64,000 nucleotides of DNA from Bremia lactucae (Eukaryota; Oomycota; Peronosporomycetes; Peronosporales; Peronosporaceae): contig NW_027152030.1 of the NCBI RefSeq assembly GCF_004359215.1, forward strand, positions 1,077,627 through 1,141,626, in the 5' to 3' direction. Shown in pieces: positions 43,535 to 55,438 of this stretch (positions are counted from its first letter, which is position 1; every line of letters starts with the position of its first letter). Made by a program: the position numbers and the translations under genes. The notes beneath the pieces were generated by a model. That model saw only the letters and a program-made list of their open reading frames with translations. It ran no database searches and was not told the origin of the DNA.

Positions 43535-43800
43535 GGCAGATGCGATAAGTGCTTGTCACATTGTCGACGAGCAAATGCAAGTCGCATTGCTCAATCAAAT
43601 TTGGCAGGCTGTGGCAAAAATTGGGCGCTAGACCTTATGTTGCGCGACCCATATGTCATTGGGTTGCTAGGGGCTTTTAAAACTCGGCTAAAAAAACAGA
43701 CCTCTAATTTTCCTAGGGCTGAGTTCAGAGCTCGATCGGAGCTTCTGAAACTCAAGCATGACAGCGTGATGTTCGCGCTTATGCCCAGCACGCATTAAAT
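43535..43800 (+). pseudogene. Gag fragment of family A, plus strand
   Basis: Starts abruptly at about 43535 with HIVDEQMQVA-like sequence and continues QSNLAGCGKNWALDLMLRDP, then FRARSELLKLK. It corresponds to A0 gag positions 21670-21880. Its orientation is opposite to A2, which ends 10-20 bp upstream, so a head-to-head junction lies near 43530. Confidence 0.75.
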
Positions 43801-45500
43801 GTGTGGAGTGGATCAGCGATCATTAACGATCCTTCGAATCGATTCTCTTCTTAAGTTCCAAAATTCCGAGACGTGGTGTGTCACAATTAACCGTCCGCAT
43901 AGAAGTGTGCATCATTACATTGACTTGGTTACTGGAATCAGATATTTTACTGGCGTTCACCAAACGAGCAGTGTGACGTCATTGATGAATTCTTCTGTGT
44001 TAAGCACGAGGCTGGAATGATTCGACACCAACATGTTATGTCATAAACAAAACGGTAAATGCTTTGTACATGCTTACAGTAAGCTTAATGATGCTACTAT
44101 ACCGGCACAGACACCAATTCCTAGAATGGCTGCTTCTCCTAAAGTTTTGGTGAGGGAACGGTTCGCTTCACTTAGTCAATTATTACTATCAGCTGCTCAT
44201 GCAAGCTACTGACATCCGCTTACAGCGGTAAGCAGCCTTAGTGGGATGCTGTAGGATTGGCTAGTTACGCTTTAGGGCTTTTTAATGCTATTTTGAACAT
44301 CTAGTGACACAATTATTGCGTCATCATCTAGAAGATTCACATACTTATTTGCTGTTTAATTCATAGCTAGACGGAAAAGTGGCGGTCTGATGTGGAAACC
44401 CATTCTGCGAAGTGTGTAAGTGCCTTCGAACAAATAAGCTGTATGACAACGTATCTAAATACGTCTTCAATGCAAAAGATTTTTTCTTCTTAGGGTTAGT
44501 CTTTGGAAAAGCAGGCCTGGGAGCAGAACCTGCTACAATTAAATCCGTTGTTAATTGGCCGGTTCCTAAGAACCAAAAGACCTGAGTGAGTAGCAGAGTT
44601 TAGCCAACTATATGCACAAATGTAGCAAAAAATTACGCGGATATGGCTCGGCCATTATCAAATCTACGTTAAGAAATCAAAATGATGCTGGAATAGCACA
44701 TAGAATGACGTTTTGAATACAGTAAGGGATAGCCTCGCCCATGCCCCGATTTTGGCTCTGCCAATCCTGATCGGTCTTTCAAGCTTGTCTGTGACGACAC
44801 TGAGCATACTTCGTGGCGAGAAGATGCTTACTATGAAGTATGTTCTTGTCAAATTCAGGGTACATCTGCAAGTCTCTTAGCTTTTTGTAGTCTATTCAGA
44901 TCATGAGCCTTTAGGTTCTGCGACTAAGTCGCCTCATCTCTCGCAGAGAATGGCTCGATTGATTTTCATTTGCTGAATAAAACTTTTTAGGTGAAAAAAA
45001 AAGCCTGAAAAAAAATGCTTTGGTTGATGCATTATCATGCAGGCGAGATTAGGATCTGGCTCATTTCACACGTGTAACGTCACCACTCCATTACTTGATT
45101 CAATTGGCACATGCCAATGATGAACAGTGTGTGGCTTTGCTACAAGCTATCGGAAGCAATGAGTATAACATTTGGACGGTAAATGTCGAGATGACTACGT
45201 GCGGGGTTGCATCGATACTCAATCGAAAATGGCCTTTTTGTGCTATTGCACCGCCAACGCTTTGACGGAAGCACCTATGCGTTGTTGAATTTTAAGATAA
45301 GGATGTACCAATGTTCTGGGAACGGATTTTGGAGTCCGGCAGGATTCGTATTTACGCGAAAGCGTGTTGGGTGGGGACTCCTTATTTTTGCTTAGGTACG
45401 GAGTACGTCTATCAAAGTCCTAATACTTTCCGTCTTTAAAAGGTAGCGAGGAATCGAAGATCCACGTTTAGTTGTCATACGAAAAAATATATGCCAAAAC
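43801..45500 (+). mobile_element. Very old Ty3/gypsy remnant (RT, RNase H)
   Basis: Heavily decayed. Recognisable pieces: FVHAYSKLNDATIPAQTPIP (RT start) near 44070-44130, FLLGLVFGKAGLGAEPATIK and NWPVPKN near 44490-44570 (RT thumb), RSFKLVCDD near 44780 (RNase H start), KYVLVKFRVHL near 44835. Every frame has many stops. No LTR was identified. Confidence 0.65.
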
Positions 45501-46880
45501 AACCGTGGATTTAGCTGTTGAGTATCAAACCTCTAAGAAGAAATGCAGAACTCGATTTCAACCGTCTGATGGGGGTTATAAGGTACACGTTATCACACCC
45601 ATTAGACTGTGGGTTGCTAAACCGTAAGGACGCCACAATTTACACTATGCGTAAGATACCCTTTTCTTCATTAATTTAGGTATTTTCGTTAAATTTCTTT
45701 TATTAATAGATAGTTTACGTGGCAGCCGCCAGGTAAAATAAAGTGGTGCTAAGGCGAATCGACAACTCGTCGACAGCTCGAATAATATACTTGATTGCAT
45801 ATAAAATCGATCGCGAGAATTTGCAGTGCCTTTCTTTACTATTCTAGTATCTTGCCCGAGTGCTGTAAGGAGGTGGACTTAAGATCCGCTAGAAATTAAC
45901 TATCTGCGTATGTTCAAACCACAGAATCTGTTTTTAGATATGTTGGCAGAATTATACAATTCAGAAACATAAACTAAGCTTGGTTCCCTTGCGATTTCAT
46001 TAGTAAGAGTACAAAACCTTCCAAAGGTACATACTCATGGGCCTTAGTACCACTTGAATCTACGAACCATTGAGTTCGTAAAACATAACTCTTTAAGCTC
46101 TACGAGCTTGTGAAACTCTTCGATCTGTTGCCTTTATTAATTCTGTAGATGTACAAGTCTTCCTCTTACTTAAAGAGTGAGGTAATTAAGCTTTTTTTAA
46201 CATACTATCTGCAAGGTTTAATATTTCATTATTGAATTTTGTTCCACTGATTTTTCCATAATCTGTACAATATAAGATATCATTGAAAGTGACCACCGAT
46301 CCGCTCTTCAATCAATAAGTATCCATATTTGAATTAAGTAAGAATCTAGGTGATATAGGTGCAACTAGCAAGCTTTTTTTATAGTGCGAACGGTAAAGCT
46401 GTCTAAGTCTTTCAACAAAAATCCGGCATAAATTAGTTAAAGGTGCCTTGTGTACGGAATAGTTTAGTAAAAGATAGTGCAGAGGTCTGTTCAAATGCTG
46501 TCTAAAATGAAAAGAAGGAGTGACGCGAACCAGATATGCCATGAAAGGATGGTGAAATGCATTTGAAAAGAATGCAGACCGATGATTCTGGAGCCGGGTG
46601 ATTTGAAAACATACTTGAAACTTGAAAGTAAAATGATGCAAGAAGTCAATTGCTGACAATAAGATGTCAAACCGAGCGTTATAGCGCTTACCGCAGTATG
46701 TCAACTGTTCAGAGCGATAAATTCTATCCATTAATAGACAAAGAATCGACTTAAAAAGTCTGAGACATGTAACTTTCCCGGTGGTGCCACTTAAAACAAT
46801 TCCAAAGATAAATGAAGTAAGTACGCGTGTAATGGAACACACATCAATTGGAGAACCGTTGTTGTGGTACATTAACTTTA
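45501..46880. other. Repeat-rich region, no supported gene
   Basis: AT-rich. 45640-45760 and 46000-46200 resemble parts of the LTR-like sequence in front of family D gag (ataccctttt, agccgccaggta, ctacgaaccattgag, ctctacgagcttgt), so old LTR fragments. A minus-strand frame 46312-46872 of 186 codons lacks any domain, is rich in Leu/His/Arg/Phe, and is flanked by LTR fragments; I could not identify it and would not call it a gene. Confidence 0.45.
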
Positions 46881-47293
46881 TGTGTAAAATACCCTTTTAT
46901 CTTATTCTGAAATAGTAACTTACTTGAATTCCATTTATTATGGGTAACAAATGTGGTCGCCGCCAGATATAAATTTGGCGGCCGGAATCAATTTTTAATT
47001 AACTAGGATAATATTTAGATTTAAATGCTGACATAAAGTACAGTTCTTCTTTTGATCTTAAAGGGTTTAGTGCCTTCCTAAAGCTTGCGCATTGATCTGT
47101 AGGAGATAGAAGCCTTTGGGCACTAGTTGCCACTTGGTTCTACGAACTCCTATATCCCTTGAACTAGAATTATATTAAGCTTACACGCTTGTAAGATTCC
47201 CTGAGTTGTTAAACCTACTAATTCTATAAAATTGAGAGACTTTCTGAGTCTAAAGTCTTCCTTTGACTTTAGGAGCGAGGTAGCTCCGCTACA
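46881..47293 (+). repeat. Probable 5' LTR of family D
   Basis: Ends in GCTCCGCTACA directly before CC and the primer-binding motif TGGTAGTACTC (47296). The start at TGTGTAAAATACCC (46881) is a guess based on similar DNA at 45645. Contains a gccgccagatataaatttgg hairpin near 46971 and the tctacgaac ... gcttgtaag segment shared with the 29-kb palindrome. Confidence 0.5.
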
Positions 47294-47351
47294 CCTGGTA
47301 GTACTCTTAGTCAATCTACGCCTGAGTCTTTGTAAGACAACCTTCACTGTA

Positions 47352-48110
47352 ATGGAAGAGTTTCCAGAGCTTTCAAAGGCGCAACGCGCATCTCATGACA
47401 AGCTCAAAAATGCATTAGGGCTTAAACATGTAGAGTTCATTATATCCGAGGAAAAAGAGGTCCTGCATACAAGTCTTGAAGCCTTCATGCGATATAAATC
47501 CTCCCTGGTAGGCCAGATACATCTCTGTGCCTGATTCTGAGCCGATTGCTCGCCCTCTAGTCGTCAATGCAAAGACATTTAAGGGGCAAGAGGGAGAAAA
47601 TCTCCTTTCTTGGATTAAGCAGATGGATATGTTCATTGCCTCCGCCTTGATCTTAAAATAACGACAAAAGGTGTTATGGCCATTAACAAACTCGGTGGTA
47701 GAGCCATTGAGTGGGCATTATTGTGCACCACGTCCATAAACGACGCTTTTCCCTCATGTGATTCGCTGAAACAGCAAACGACCAGCATGTTTGCACCGCC
47801 TGATCAGGCTTATCGCTAACAAGCACGGCTCCTAGTGACTCAAAAGGGTAAACGAACTCTAGAGGACTTTGTCGAGGAGTTAAGGACCTCATTGCATCTA
47901 TGCATCAAGACCCGGTGCGAAACAATTGTCGTATCAGTTTTTATGTGGGGTCTTAATGAGGTCGTTGCCCGGACGGGATTATTCCGGTCTCATCCTGCTA
48001 CTTTCGAAGAGGCAGTTGCCATAGCGCTACGCGATGAGTTCGATTTTAAGTCGGCTTGTGTCAGCACGCCTGTTTACCGATCAAGCTTCGAGCACATGTG
48101 TACCGTCTAA
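47352..48110 (+). pseudogene. Gag, family D
   Basis: Starts at ATG 47352 (MEEFPELSKAQRASHDKLKN). Later pieces: TFKGQEGENLLSWIKQMDMF near 47570-47640 and TQKGKRTLEDFVEELRTSLH to VFMWGLNEVVARTGLFRSHP (47835-48010), the typical gypsy capsid C-terminal half. Frameshifts at about 47534 and 47660 and a stop near 47819 break it. A degenerate zinc knuckle, CYMCGSTKRFRPAYP, lies at about 48193. Confidence 0.8.
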
Positions 48111-48439
48111 TAGAACAGAACCCATGAATATATGCCTCGTCGAGGAAGAAGAAGAGGCTTTTCAAGCTGTGGAACATAATAAGAAAATCCGTAGATGTTA
48201 TATGTGCGGAAGCACGAAACGTTTTCGTCCGGCCTACCCCTACGAAACACGTGTATATCTCGAAAGAGCACCGATTCCGACCTATACCAGAAATTTGATA
48301 CGAGGCACGAAAACGTCGATACCAAGTAGGTGCGGGGCGCCCTACTGTGGAAGACCTAGGCTCTGTTGAGCCTGTAGGAGATGATTGTAAACAGGACATA
48401 GCCGCAATTAGCTCGGTGCGTAATGGCACGGGGCGTGAG

Positions 48440-48780
48440 TACAAGCCGAGCTTGTTATTTCATCTAGCGACTGTGAAGGGCTTTGATAAGCCATTGTCAA
48501 TTTTAATTGACTCAGGGGCGTCTTGCAATTATGCTTGATCAACAATACATTGAGGCCCTTAAAGCGCATGAATCTGATACAATCACTGTTAGCTTAGCAA
48601 ATGGGACTCGTGCACTGTTCCTCCAGTTCCTTTAAGCTTAGGCAAAAGGTTCTGGACTTTGACATTATGAAATGCTGTCTCGTTCTTGATTTGGATTCGA
48701 TATATAATCTCATCTTTGGTATGACCTGGCTTGGACGCCATGAGTTATGAATCTATTGGAGGTCTAAGACCTTAGGCACC
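48440..48780 (+). pseudogene. Retropepsin-like protease, family D
   Basis: SILIDSGASCNYA with a normal DSG active site (about 48500-48537), followed in another frame by DSIYNLIFGMTWLGRHEL near 48700-48745 (gypsy protease C-terminal motif). A frameshift and a stop separate the two. Confidence 0.75.
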
Positions 48781-49047
48781 ACGCGTAATGTTGTTAGCAA
48801 AGCTTTAAAGAGTTATAAACCCACCTTTGCTAGGCAACAAAAGCGCTATTGGCGCGGATAACTTACTGAGTCTGTCAGTGCTTTAGATTTGAGAATGTCT
48901 GAGATAATTAACTCCAATGTTGTAAACATTAATTCTGAGCTCGACTCAGAAAAAGGGGGTGGAACGGCACGTACTCTGTCGAGTGACACTCGTTGTAATA
49001 ACGATTCACTGAATGCTGAAAGCATTGTTGGCCTAAGGCCGAATCAT

Positions 49048-49320
49048 CAAGGGTGCAATATCCCTATAATACGTGGAGTACACGAATAAGTCCACCAAGT
49101 GTGGTCGGCCGAGGTGGCACCATGCTGAGTGTCAATAGTGACACTATTCGCGGTTCGCCAGGACCTCAAGGGTGCAATACTCCTGAGATACGTGAAGTGG
49201 CACGTCTACGTCCAGCGAGTGTGGTAGGCCGAGGTACCACCATACTGAGTGTCATTAGTGACACTTTTGGCAGTTCGCCGGAGCATTTCGGGTCAAACCC
49301 TTTCATTGCACGTGAAGTAA
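49048..49320 (+). repeat. Tandem repeat, 119-120 bp unit, about 2.3 copies
   Basis: Unit starts gggtgcaata at 49051 and 49170 and gggtcaaacc at 49290. Shared internal segments are agtgtggtcggccgaggt / agtgtggtaggccgaggt and ctgagtgtcaatagtgac / ctgagtgtcattagtgac. It lies in the family D linker after the protease, so it repeats about 40 codons of a polyprotein spacer. Confidence 0.75.
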
Positions 49321-49469
49321 CACGTAAACGTTCGCTGGACAAGGAAATTGAGTCATCTAACGCCTTGTCGGATGTCGACTAAGACACCATGTCTGGTACT
49401 GAGCCATTACAAGCTGGAAAATTTGGGGACGTGATTGTCCCGGCCTCTGAGAGGCGTCTTGTCTCTACG

Positions 49470-49789
49470 CCAGGAAGTCTTCTCTTTTATAACACTTGCT
49501 TTATAGAGGGTTAAAGTAAGCTGTATTTAATATGGTTAAGTTCTTCTTGTCTATCACTCAATACAAACTTTATTATAATCTAATACAAACATGTAATTAA
49601 ATCTTATCAGTATTTCTCTTTACGCGCGTCCAGCGCTAACTGGACCGCAGAGCAAGTAGATATAAAGGTCTATATCTACCAATGGATAAGCTTTTAGAAT
49701 ATTACCATGTAACGTAATATTCTCCAAATATTATCTACCGTTTAGATAATATTTTAACTAACAGCCTTAAGTGTTAATTTCATGTTACA
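49470..49789 (-). repeat. 3' LTR of A3, truncated (subtype I)
   Basis: Begins (minus strand) TGTAACATGAAATT; 15 bp after TGTAAC are deleted between two gtaac/gttac motifs. It contains gcgtccagcgctaactggac, the subtype I segment. The last ~120 bp of the LTR are absent. Confidence 0.85.
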
Positions 49790-49905
49790 TCCCCCCTCCC
49801 TTTAACGACAATCAATCTGACTGTCATTGGGTAGAGTGGTCACTATATGACCACTTTATTAAAAAAGATTTTTATTGGTCAAAACCATCATTTTTATTTG
49901 ATCGC

Positions 49906-51240
49906 ATGGTTAACAAGTCCATGCGGTATGCGAATAGTGCGGCGCCTTCGGCTGCGGTTCATGCAGCCGCGGGCGACGCATTATTGTCCCTTGCGGAAGC
50001 GTTCCGTCTGCCGTAGTATCATCTCCTCCCGCAACACTAGATGTTGCGGATGCACGTTGTAATTCGCCACGTGATTACAACCCCTCTTTGGGGGTCGACC
50101 ACGAATGCGAGTCGGACGAAATGGCCGTCTCGGGGATAACAGAACAGTCGCCCAATCATCGTTAGGCGTCTGACTATGAGCCTTCGAATGAGGGGGCTCA
50201 ATCGTATAGACGTGCTTATAGCGTTTGCTATAGCATGATTGGTTCCGACGATGAGGATGATTCCTCATCGCCAGCACCGTCTACCGTGCCGTCACCCGCA
50301 CATATTCCTGTCGTGGTGATGACGATGGCGTAAGCCATCGTAATAACAGTTCTTGTGGTACCCCTGCTTCAGTGGATACCACTCAGGGGATCGTAGACAA
50401 TAAAATGTCTCGTTTTGCCCTGGAAGAAGCCGTGGCTTTTGCTTGAACGGCTAGTCAATAGCTTGTCTGGAGAGACTGCCCCTCACAATAAATATCCCTT
50501 ATTTATTGCGACAAAGCTACATGGCCTTGATCCCAGCGCGAAGAACTTTCGCGCTGAAGAAGATTTTTTTATGATTTTCTTAAGCATCGATGGTACAGTG
50601 GCATCAACAAGCGAGATAAAAATTCGTTGATGCAAGCCTGGAACGCGTTTATCCGCAATGTCAAAGGCATTGGACGCGAAGCCTGGCTTTAAAGGCTTAA
50701 CGCGATTCGCGTTATTTTTGGAAAACGAACTCTAACCGGTGCAATGTATTAATTGCATCGGTCGTCTCGTGAGGCAGGACTTCCATGCCTCACTTGGGGT
50801 GATTTCTTGTCCGTGTTTTGTTGACAACACGAAGCAAGTAAAAAAGTAAAAGGGGATGTGTATTCCCTATCGTCGCCCTGGGGATCGGCTCGCATCTCTA
50901 TCGAGATGCGCGATACGATAGACGTTGAGCAATCGATTTACATGCGCCAGGAGCGCGTGTTCTCCGATGGACCTTCTGATCTATCGGACGGGTCTCGTCA
51001 TACTGACGGACGAGGCCCTGGGAACGAGGCTCCCAGCTGTCATGCGAAGGAGATAACCCGTATGCTGCTCCTTCACATCATAATGATCTTGAATACGTTC
51101 CAAAAGGAAACGTTGACCACCGTGGGAACCCACCGATAGTTGTGGCGGAGGAGGGTACATTAGATCCGACCAATATGTCGGACATAGAGTCGAAGATCGA
51201 CAAACTCGACAACTTCCTCCATAATTTAGAGGAGGGTCTT
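49906..51240 (+). pseudogene. Conserved antisense frame of family A, A3 copy
   Basis: ATG 49906 starts MVNKSMRYANSAAPSAAVHA. After a frameshift the block WKKPWLLLERLVNSLSGET, PHNKYPLFIATKLHGLDPSA and KNFRAEED is intact at 50415-50630, including the Trp that is a TGA stop in A0. Later SSPWGSARISIEMRD, RVFSDGPSDLSDGSRHTDGR (50858-51010), then DIESKIDKLDNFLHNLEEGL near 51190-51240. Five or more frame breaks in total. Confidence 0.65.
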
Positions 51241-52731
51241 AAGTCTTAATCAGGGGCGAGGTAAGCGTCGCTCGTTGGAGAAGACGGTGCTGGCTCACGA
51301 TATCGAACGGTCTTTCAACCGTTCGAAGAGAGCGTTTTCCATGTTCGAGTGGGAACGGAAATATCACACTCTTCGTGTGAGCTTTCGTCAGCTCATCGCG
51401 GTTTTGAGAATCTTCAGGCCCGGCATGAAAATCTTCATATACAACATGACAATCTGGTTTGTGACCACAAAATTCTCTGAGGGATTTTTGAAAAGGGTGG
51501 TCAGATCCGTGCTCGGAAAAAACCGCGTAATGCTGGTACGGGCGGAGCCGACCTACGTAAAACGTAGGATGCGTTCGCATCCTACGTGGCAATTCTATTG
51601 TGTACGCATTGCCTCTGCGATGCAGTACATGGAAAGGCCCAATGACCTTGGGTAGTAATTTACTGCTACCCACATTAGTGACTACACGCTTAGGTAAGTT
51701 TACCGTAGAGAGTAGTAATAGGTCATTTATTTCAAATGAAAGAACGTTTGCTGATCCCTGTTTGTCTGCGTTCCGTTTCTGACGGTCCACTGCGTAAGCA
51801 ATGGAATCCTGTACGAAACGGATTACTGATTCTCGAGTCAGGAGAAATTCCTCTGCTGACTCATTTGTTTTGTCCTTTTCAGTGCGCTTTGCGCGCATTG
51901 CCAGAGAGTTTTCTCATCTTCGATGTCGATTGCATCGACATCGACATTATTCGCGTCGTTGTTAACTTCGACGCGTGATGAGCATGAGCCAGAAATGATT
52001 TTGCACGTGCGAGCCAATCCCCCTTAAACTACAGGATCTTTCTAATTGGATGGGTATCCGTGGATGGCGTAAGCCATTCACGAAGAACGGTGTATGCCTT
52101 GTAGACGCATGCACAGAACTATTGTTGGCGAATTCGGCCATCGGTAAAAACTCGCTCCAATTCAGATACGATTGGACGTAACCTCGAAGTATCTCTTCGA
52201 GGACGCGATTTACGCGTTCCGTCTGACCATCTGTCTCTGGATGATCAGAAGTTGACACGTCAGCCGTGTTCAGAGAGAACTGAACACGGATTGCCAAAAC
52301 TCCGCCATAAACCGTGGATCTTTTATATGAGACCAGTATACGGGGTAACCCGTGAAGTTTGAATACCGTGTCGATAAAGACTCGGGCACAGCTTGGAGCC
52401 GTGTTCGACTCTGGTACTGCAGCAAGATGTACCATCTTGCTGAATTTGTCTACAAAAACAAGAATTCCAATGTTTTTGTGATCGTCTTCGGGAACTTCGA
52501 AGATGAAATCCATAGATACGGACTGCCAACATTCTGCCGGAAGTGGTAGAGGTTGGAGAGGTGCACGGGATGAAGGGCTAACTTCACCCGTTGACATACC
52601 TCGCAAGCACGAATGTACTTGCGCACGAACTGATGGTAAAAGTCGCGACTTACTGTGAGATAAGTTTTCTTACATACAGGAAGCCCATTTATTGGTGGAT
52701 CGTGACACTTATACATGATGTGCAAGCGCAA
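51240..52731 (-). pseudogene. Integrase, A3
   Basis: Minus strand. Zinc-binding piece YIRACEVCQRVKL (52450-52731) with the first half decayed; core SMDFIFEVPEDDHKNIGILV and VSTSDHPETDGQTERVNRVL (51962-52606) in a 214-codon open frame; C-terminal domain VDRQKRNADKQGSANVLSF and IELPRRMRTHPTFYVGRLRP (51239-51898) in a 219-codon frame. This is the most complete integrase in the window. Confidence 0.9.
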
Positions 52732-52899
52732 ATCGTAATGATTCGAAACGACGACACGTAGAGTGTCGCCGGCAACGGCTGTGTAGTACAGTAAGCCGTT
52801 GCGTGTTGTGTTTCTATCCGATGACGATTGATATAAATGGGCAGATCTTTATAATATTCATTGGATGAATATTATCAGATGATTTATTAAACGCAGATA

Positions 52900-53544
52900 T
52901 TTTTATCTTCTGTGTAGGCTTTCTTTATGTCATCAAACAAAGTTGATGACGGAACACTTGTAATGAGCGGAAATATTTTCATTGTTGGAGTGCGCAGCCA
53001 GCTCGGGTCGGCGTGATAACACATCAGCGACAACATTAATAAGTCGTCGTTGTTTTATATTCCACGGAGAAATTATACTCCGCTAAGAAGGATAGCCACC
53101 TCGCCATTTTTTGCGAGGTATGTGGGCTATTGCGGCCGTGTGTAATGACGCATGGTCCATATATATGATGAACAATCTATCTCCGAGGATATATACCCTA
53201 AATTTAGCCAGTGCATGTTTCATGGTAAGGCGTTCCTTGTCATGCATTGGGTAATTACGTTCAGCTGGTTGCAGCTAACGCGATTGGGAACAGACGATGC
53301 GTTCTGAGTCGTCTGTATCGTATTGCAATCACGCGCAGCCGATTTCGAAATCGCTGGCGTCACAAACCACATGGAATGGTATGTCTTGATCTGCAATCGC
53401 CCATCTTGAGAATTGCATCAAGCTTTGCTTGATACCTTCAAGGGAACGCTGACAATTAGCGTTCCATAACAATTTCTCGTCTTTTTTCGAGAGACGAGAG
53501 AGATGAACTGTCATCTCGGCATAATTGCGATAGTACTTGTGCAA
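52900..53544 (-). pseudogene. RNase H, A3
   Basis: Minus strand; IPFHVVCDASDFEIGCA starts the domain near 53390, with multiple frame breaks after it; the ERNYPMHDK segment and the calls for VADVLSRR are readable in other frames near 53235 and 53010. Confidence 0.75.
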
Positions 53545-53570
53545 GTACGCCGCAAGCCCAAGGAACTTTC

Positions 53571-54390
53571 TTAGTTCGTTGACATCGACTCGAACTGGCT
53601 AGTCGGTAATCGCCTTGATCTTTTCGGGATCAGGGCGCACGCCGTGTTTACCGACGATGCATCCAAGAAGTGGTATTTCGCTTGCAGCGAATATACACTT
53701 CTTGAGATTTGCGTACAACTTATGCTTTCGCATAAGTGTAAGAACCAGACGAACGTGAATTTTATGAACATCCACGTCCGTCTTTCCGTCCATGGCTTGG
53801 CTTTGGAAGAATATATCGTCGAAATAACTCGGTGCGAATTCTTGTACCGGGCTTTACAGATTCGTTAAGCATCTGTTGAATATTGCAGGGGTGTTACTAT
53901 GCCTCTGTAGCATTACTAGCTATTCCCAGAGCATCCCACTGGAAGTGCTTACTGCTGTATACGGGATGTCCCGTTCACGCATACGGATTTGATAGAACAC
54001 ATTCATCAGATCCATAGACGAAAAGATCGTACTCTTAGACATACCATCTTTGATTGCGTCTTTTCTAGGTATCAACGTTTGAGCCGTACCGTTGCAGTAT
54101 TCAGTTTTTTGAATGCAAGAATATCCACCACCCTCCTGTGGCCTTTCGCACACAGAAGGTCGGAGAGCTATGTGAGGGGGTTGTCTCCCTTACATGACCC
54201 GCTTTAAACTGATCGATAAAGAATTTCGATCACTAATACTTATTCAGGAGGCAGTGGCCACTGCTTTATGACACAGTACTTCGAGTCCGGTTTGAGCTCG
54301 ATCTCATGTCGAGTGCCTTATCCTTAGGCAACTTGCATGGAACTAGTTCAGGGAATACATCCCTGAATTCAATCAAATCCTTGTATATAG
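53571..54390 (-). pseudogene. Reverse transcriptase, A3
   Basis: Same motifs and the same TAG after SGMLWE as A2; about 53747-54494 is identical to A2. The thumb region has EKIKAITD and KHGVRPDPEK pieces. Diverged from A2 again below 53745. Confidence 0.85.
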
Positions 54391-54409
54391 GATTTGTCTT
54401 ACGAGACTC

Positions 54410-54927
54410 CTAGGATTGAGTAATATCTCTCTCAATCCGAGTCTTCACATCGAGGACACTTTCGTCCATCGATGAGCTGCTGAGAATTCGTTCGTTCTCT
54501 GCAAAAATTACCGCTGACCGAACATCGATTACGTATATGTCCACTGTGACGAGTACGCAGATCTGCTTGATTCTACCACTATGTAAATCTCTAAAGAAGC
54601 GCTTAGGTTCTAGGGTTGGTAATTGAGTTATCTCTGAAGTTAACTTCGGAAGCGCATACAAATCAAGAGTATAAGCTCCTACTCTTGATCCGTCATTAAC
54701 CAAGACATTCATTATCTCGGTTTCTTTGTGGGATATATCCGCAGGCTGCCGAGGGATTAATTCTTCTGAAATCTAGTCACTTCAGCATTAACTATTTGAG
54801 GTCATTTCTCCTCAAGTATGTGGGGACTTATTCCCTCAACGTCTTCCGAGTGTGATTGCGCTATCACAGTCGGGTCCTCTACGGTCGACGCTCTACTCGA
54901 CCTAGAATCATCGTGTTGTCCCTTTTG
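54410..54927 (-). pseudogene. Pol spacer before RT, A3
   Basis: An open frame 54410-54712 reads VGAYTLDLYALPKLTSEITQ and ICVLVTVDIYVIDVRSAVIF, the same spacer as in A4 (61727-62014) and A2 (43356-43540). No catalytic motif. Homology to A0 and A4 ends near 54927. Confidence 0.6.
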
Positions 54928-54929
54928 GA

Positions 54930-55051
54930 CAATGGAATCTTTCTCTGCACGTCGGGTGCGAGTAGTAATCGAGGCACCCCACCTTTTTACTGCAATCAGT
55001 GTAGGTTGAGTAGTACTGGTGTCAGTACTAGCAAAAGGTGCCTCCGTTACA
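54930..55051 (+). repeat. LTR 3'-end fragment
   Basis: About 120 bp ending GTGCCTCCGTTACA, with an internal ctctgcacgtcgggtgcgag segment. It resembles the ends of LTR A and of the 30004-30476 repeat, but matches neither closely, so it is from another related element. Confidence 0.5.
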
Positions 55052-55438
55052 GAAATTTTGAAATATGTGCTGAATCTGTTAAGTTTCTACGTTTTGCATT
55101 TTTTTAATAATTAATATTAATCGAATTATTTATTACGAATCATTACTTACCCGTTAGGTGTTGATTTAAAGACTCAAAATTAACTAATAAATTAATATTC
55201 TTTTATTCTACTTTAATTTTCCTCTTTAAAATATTTACGCAACAGGACACCGTTGCTACAATTAAAATCTGTGGCAAATTAGCTAGCATTGCTAAAAGAG
55301 CTTCAAATATTTTCGTACCACTGCTCGCTTATAGAGATTTCTCGTAATTTGCGGCGTTCTTATAAAAGTTGAATCGATCCTCCCTGGACTGAGCTTTTGA
55401 CGTGGCACTTCCGATCCCTTCCTTCCTTGACTGTAGCC

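Larger units (their letters stand above)
46881..49470 (+). mobile_element. Ty3/gypsy family D (gag-protease only, truncated)
   Basis: LTR-like DNA, PBS at 47296, gag, protease, and a linker with tandem repeats. No RT. It is cut at about 49470, where the inverted LTR of A3 begins, so A3 inserted into it or both were joined by a deletion. Confidence 0.75.
49470..54927 (-). mobile_element. Ty3/gypsy family A, copy A3 (inverted, 5'-truncated)
   Basis: Inverted. 3' LTR at 49470-49789 (outer 120 bp missing), antisense frame on the plus strand from 49906, then on the minus strand integrase, RNase H, RT and pol spacer to about 54927. Gag, protease and the 5' LTR are missing. The LTR is subtype I, as in A1. 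Confidence 0.85.

Noticed and set aside
46312..46872. 186-codon minus-strand frame
   Set aside because: Flanked by LTR fragments, Leu/His/Arg-rich, no recognisable RT, RNase H, or host domain; may be part of an unknown repeat.
48061..48444. 127-codon minus-strand frame over family D gag/protease
   Set aside because: Antisense shadow of the gag-protease region; no copy elsewhere in the window supports it.
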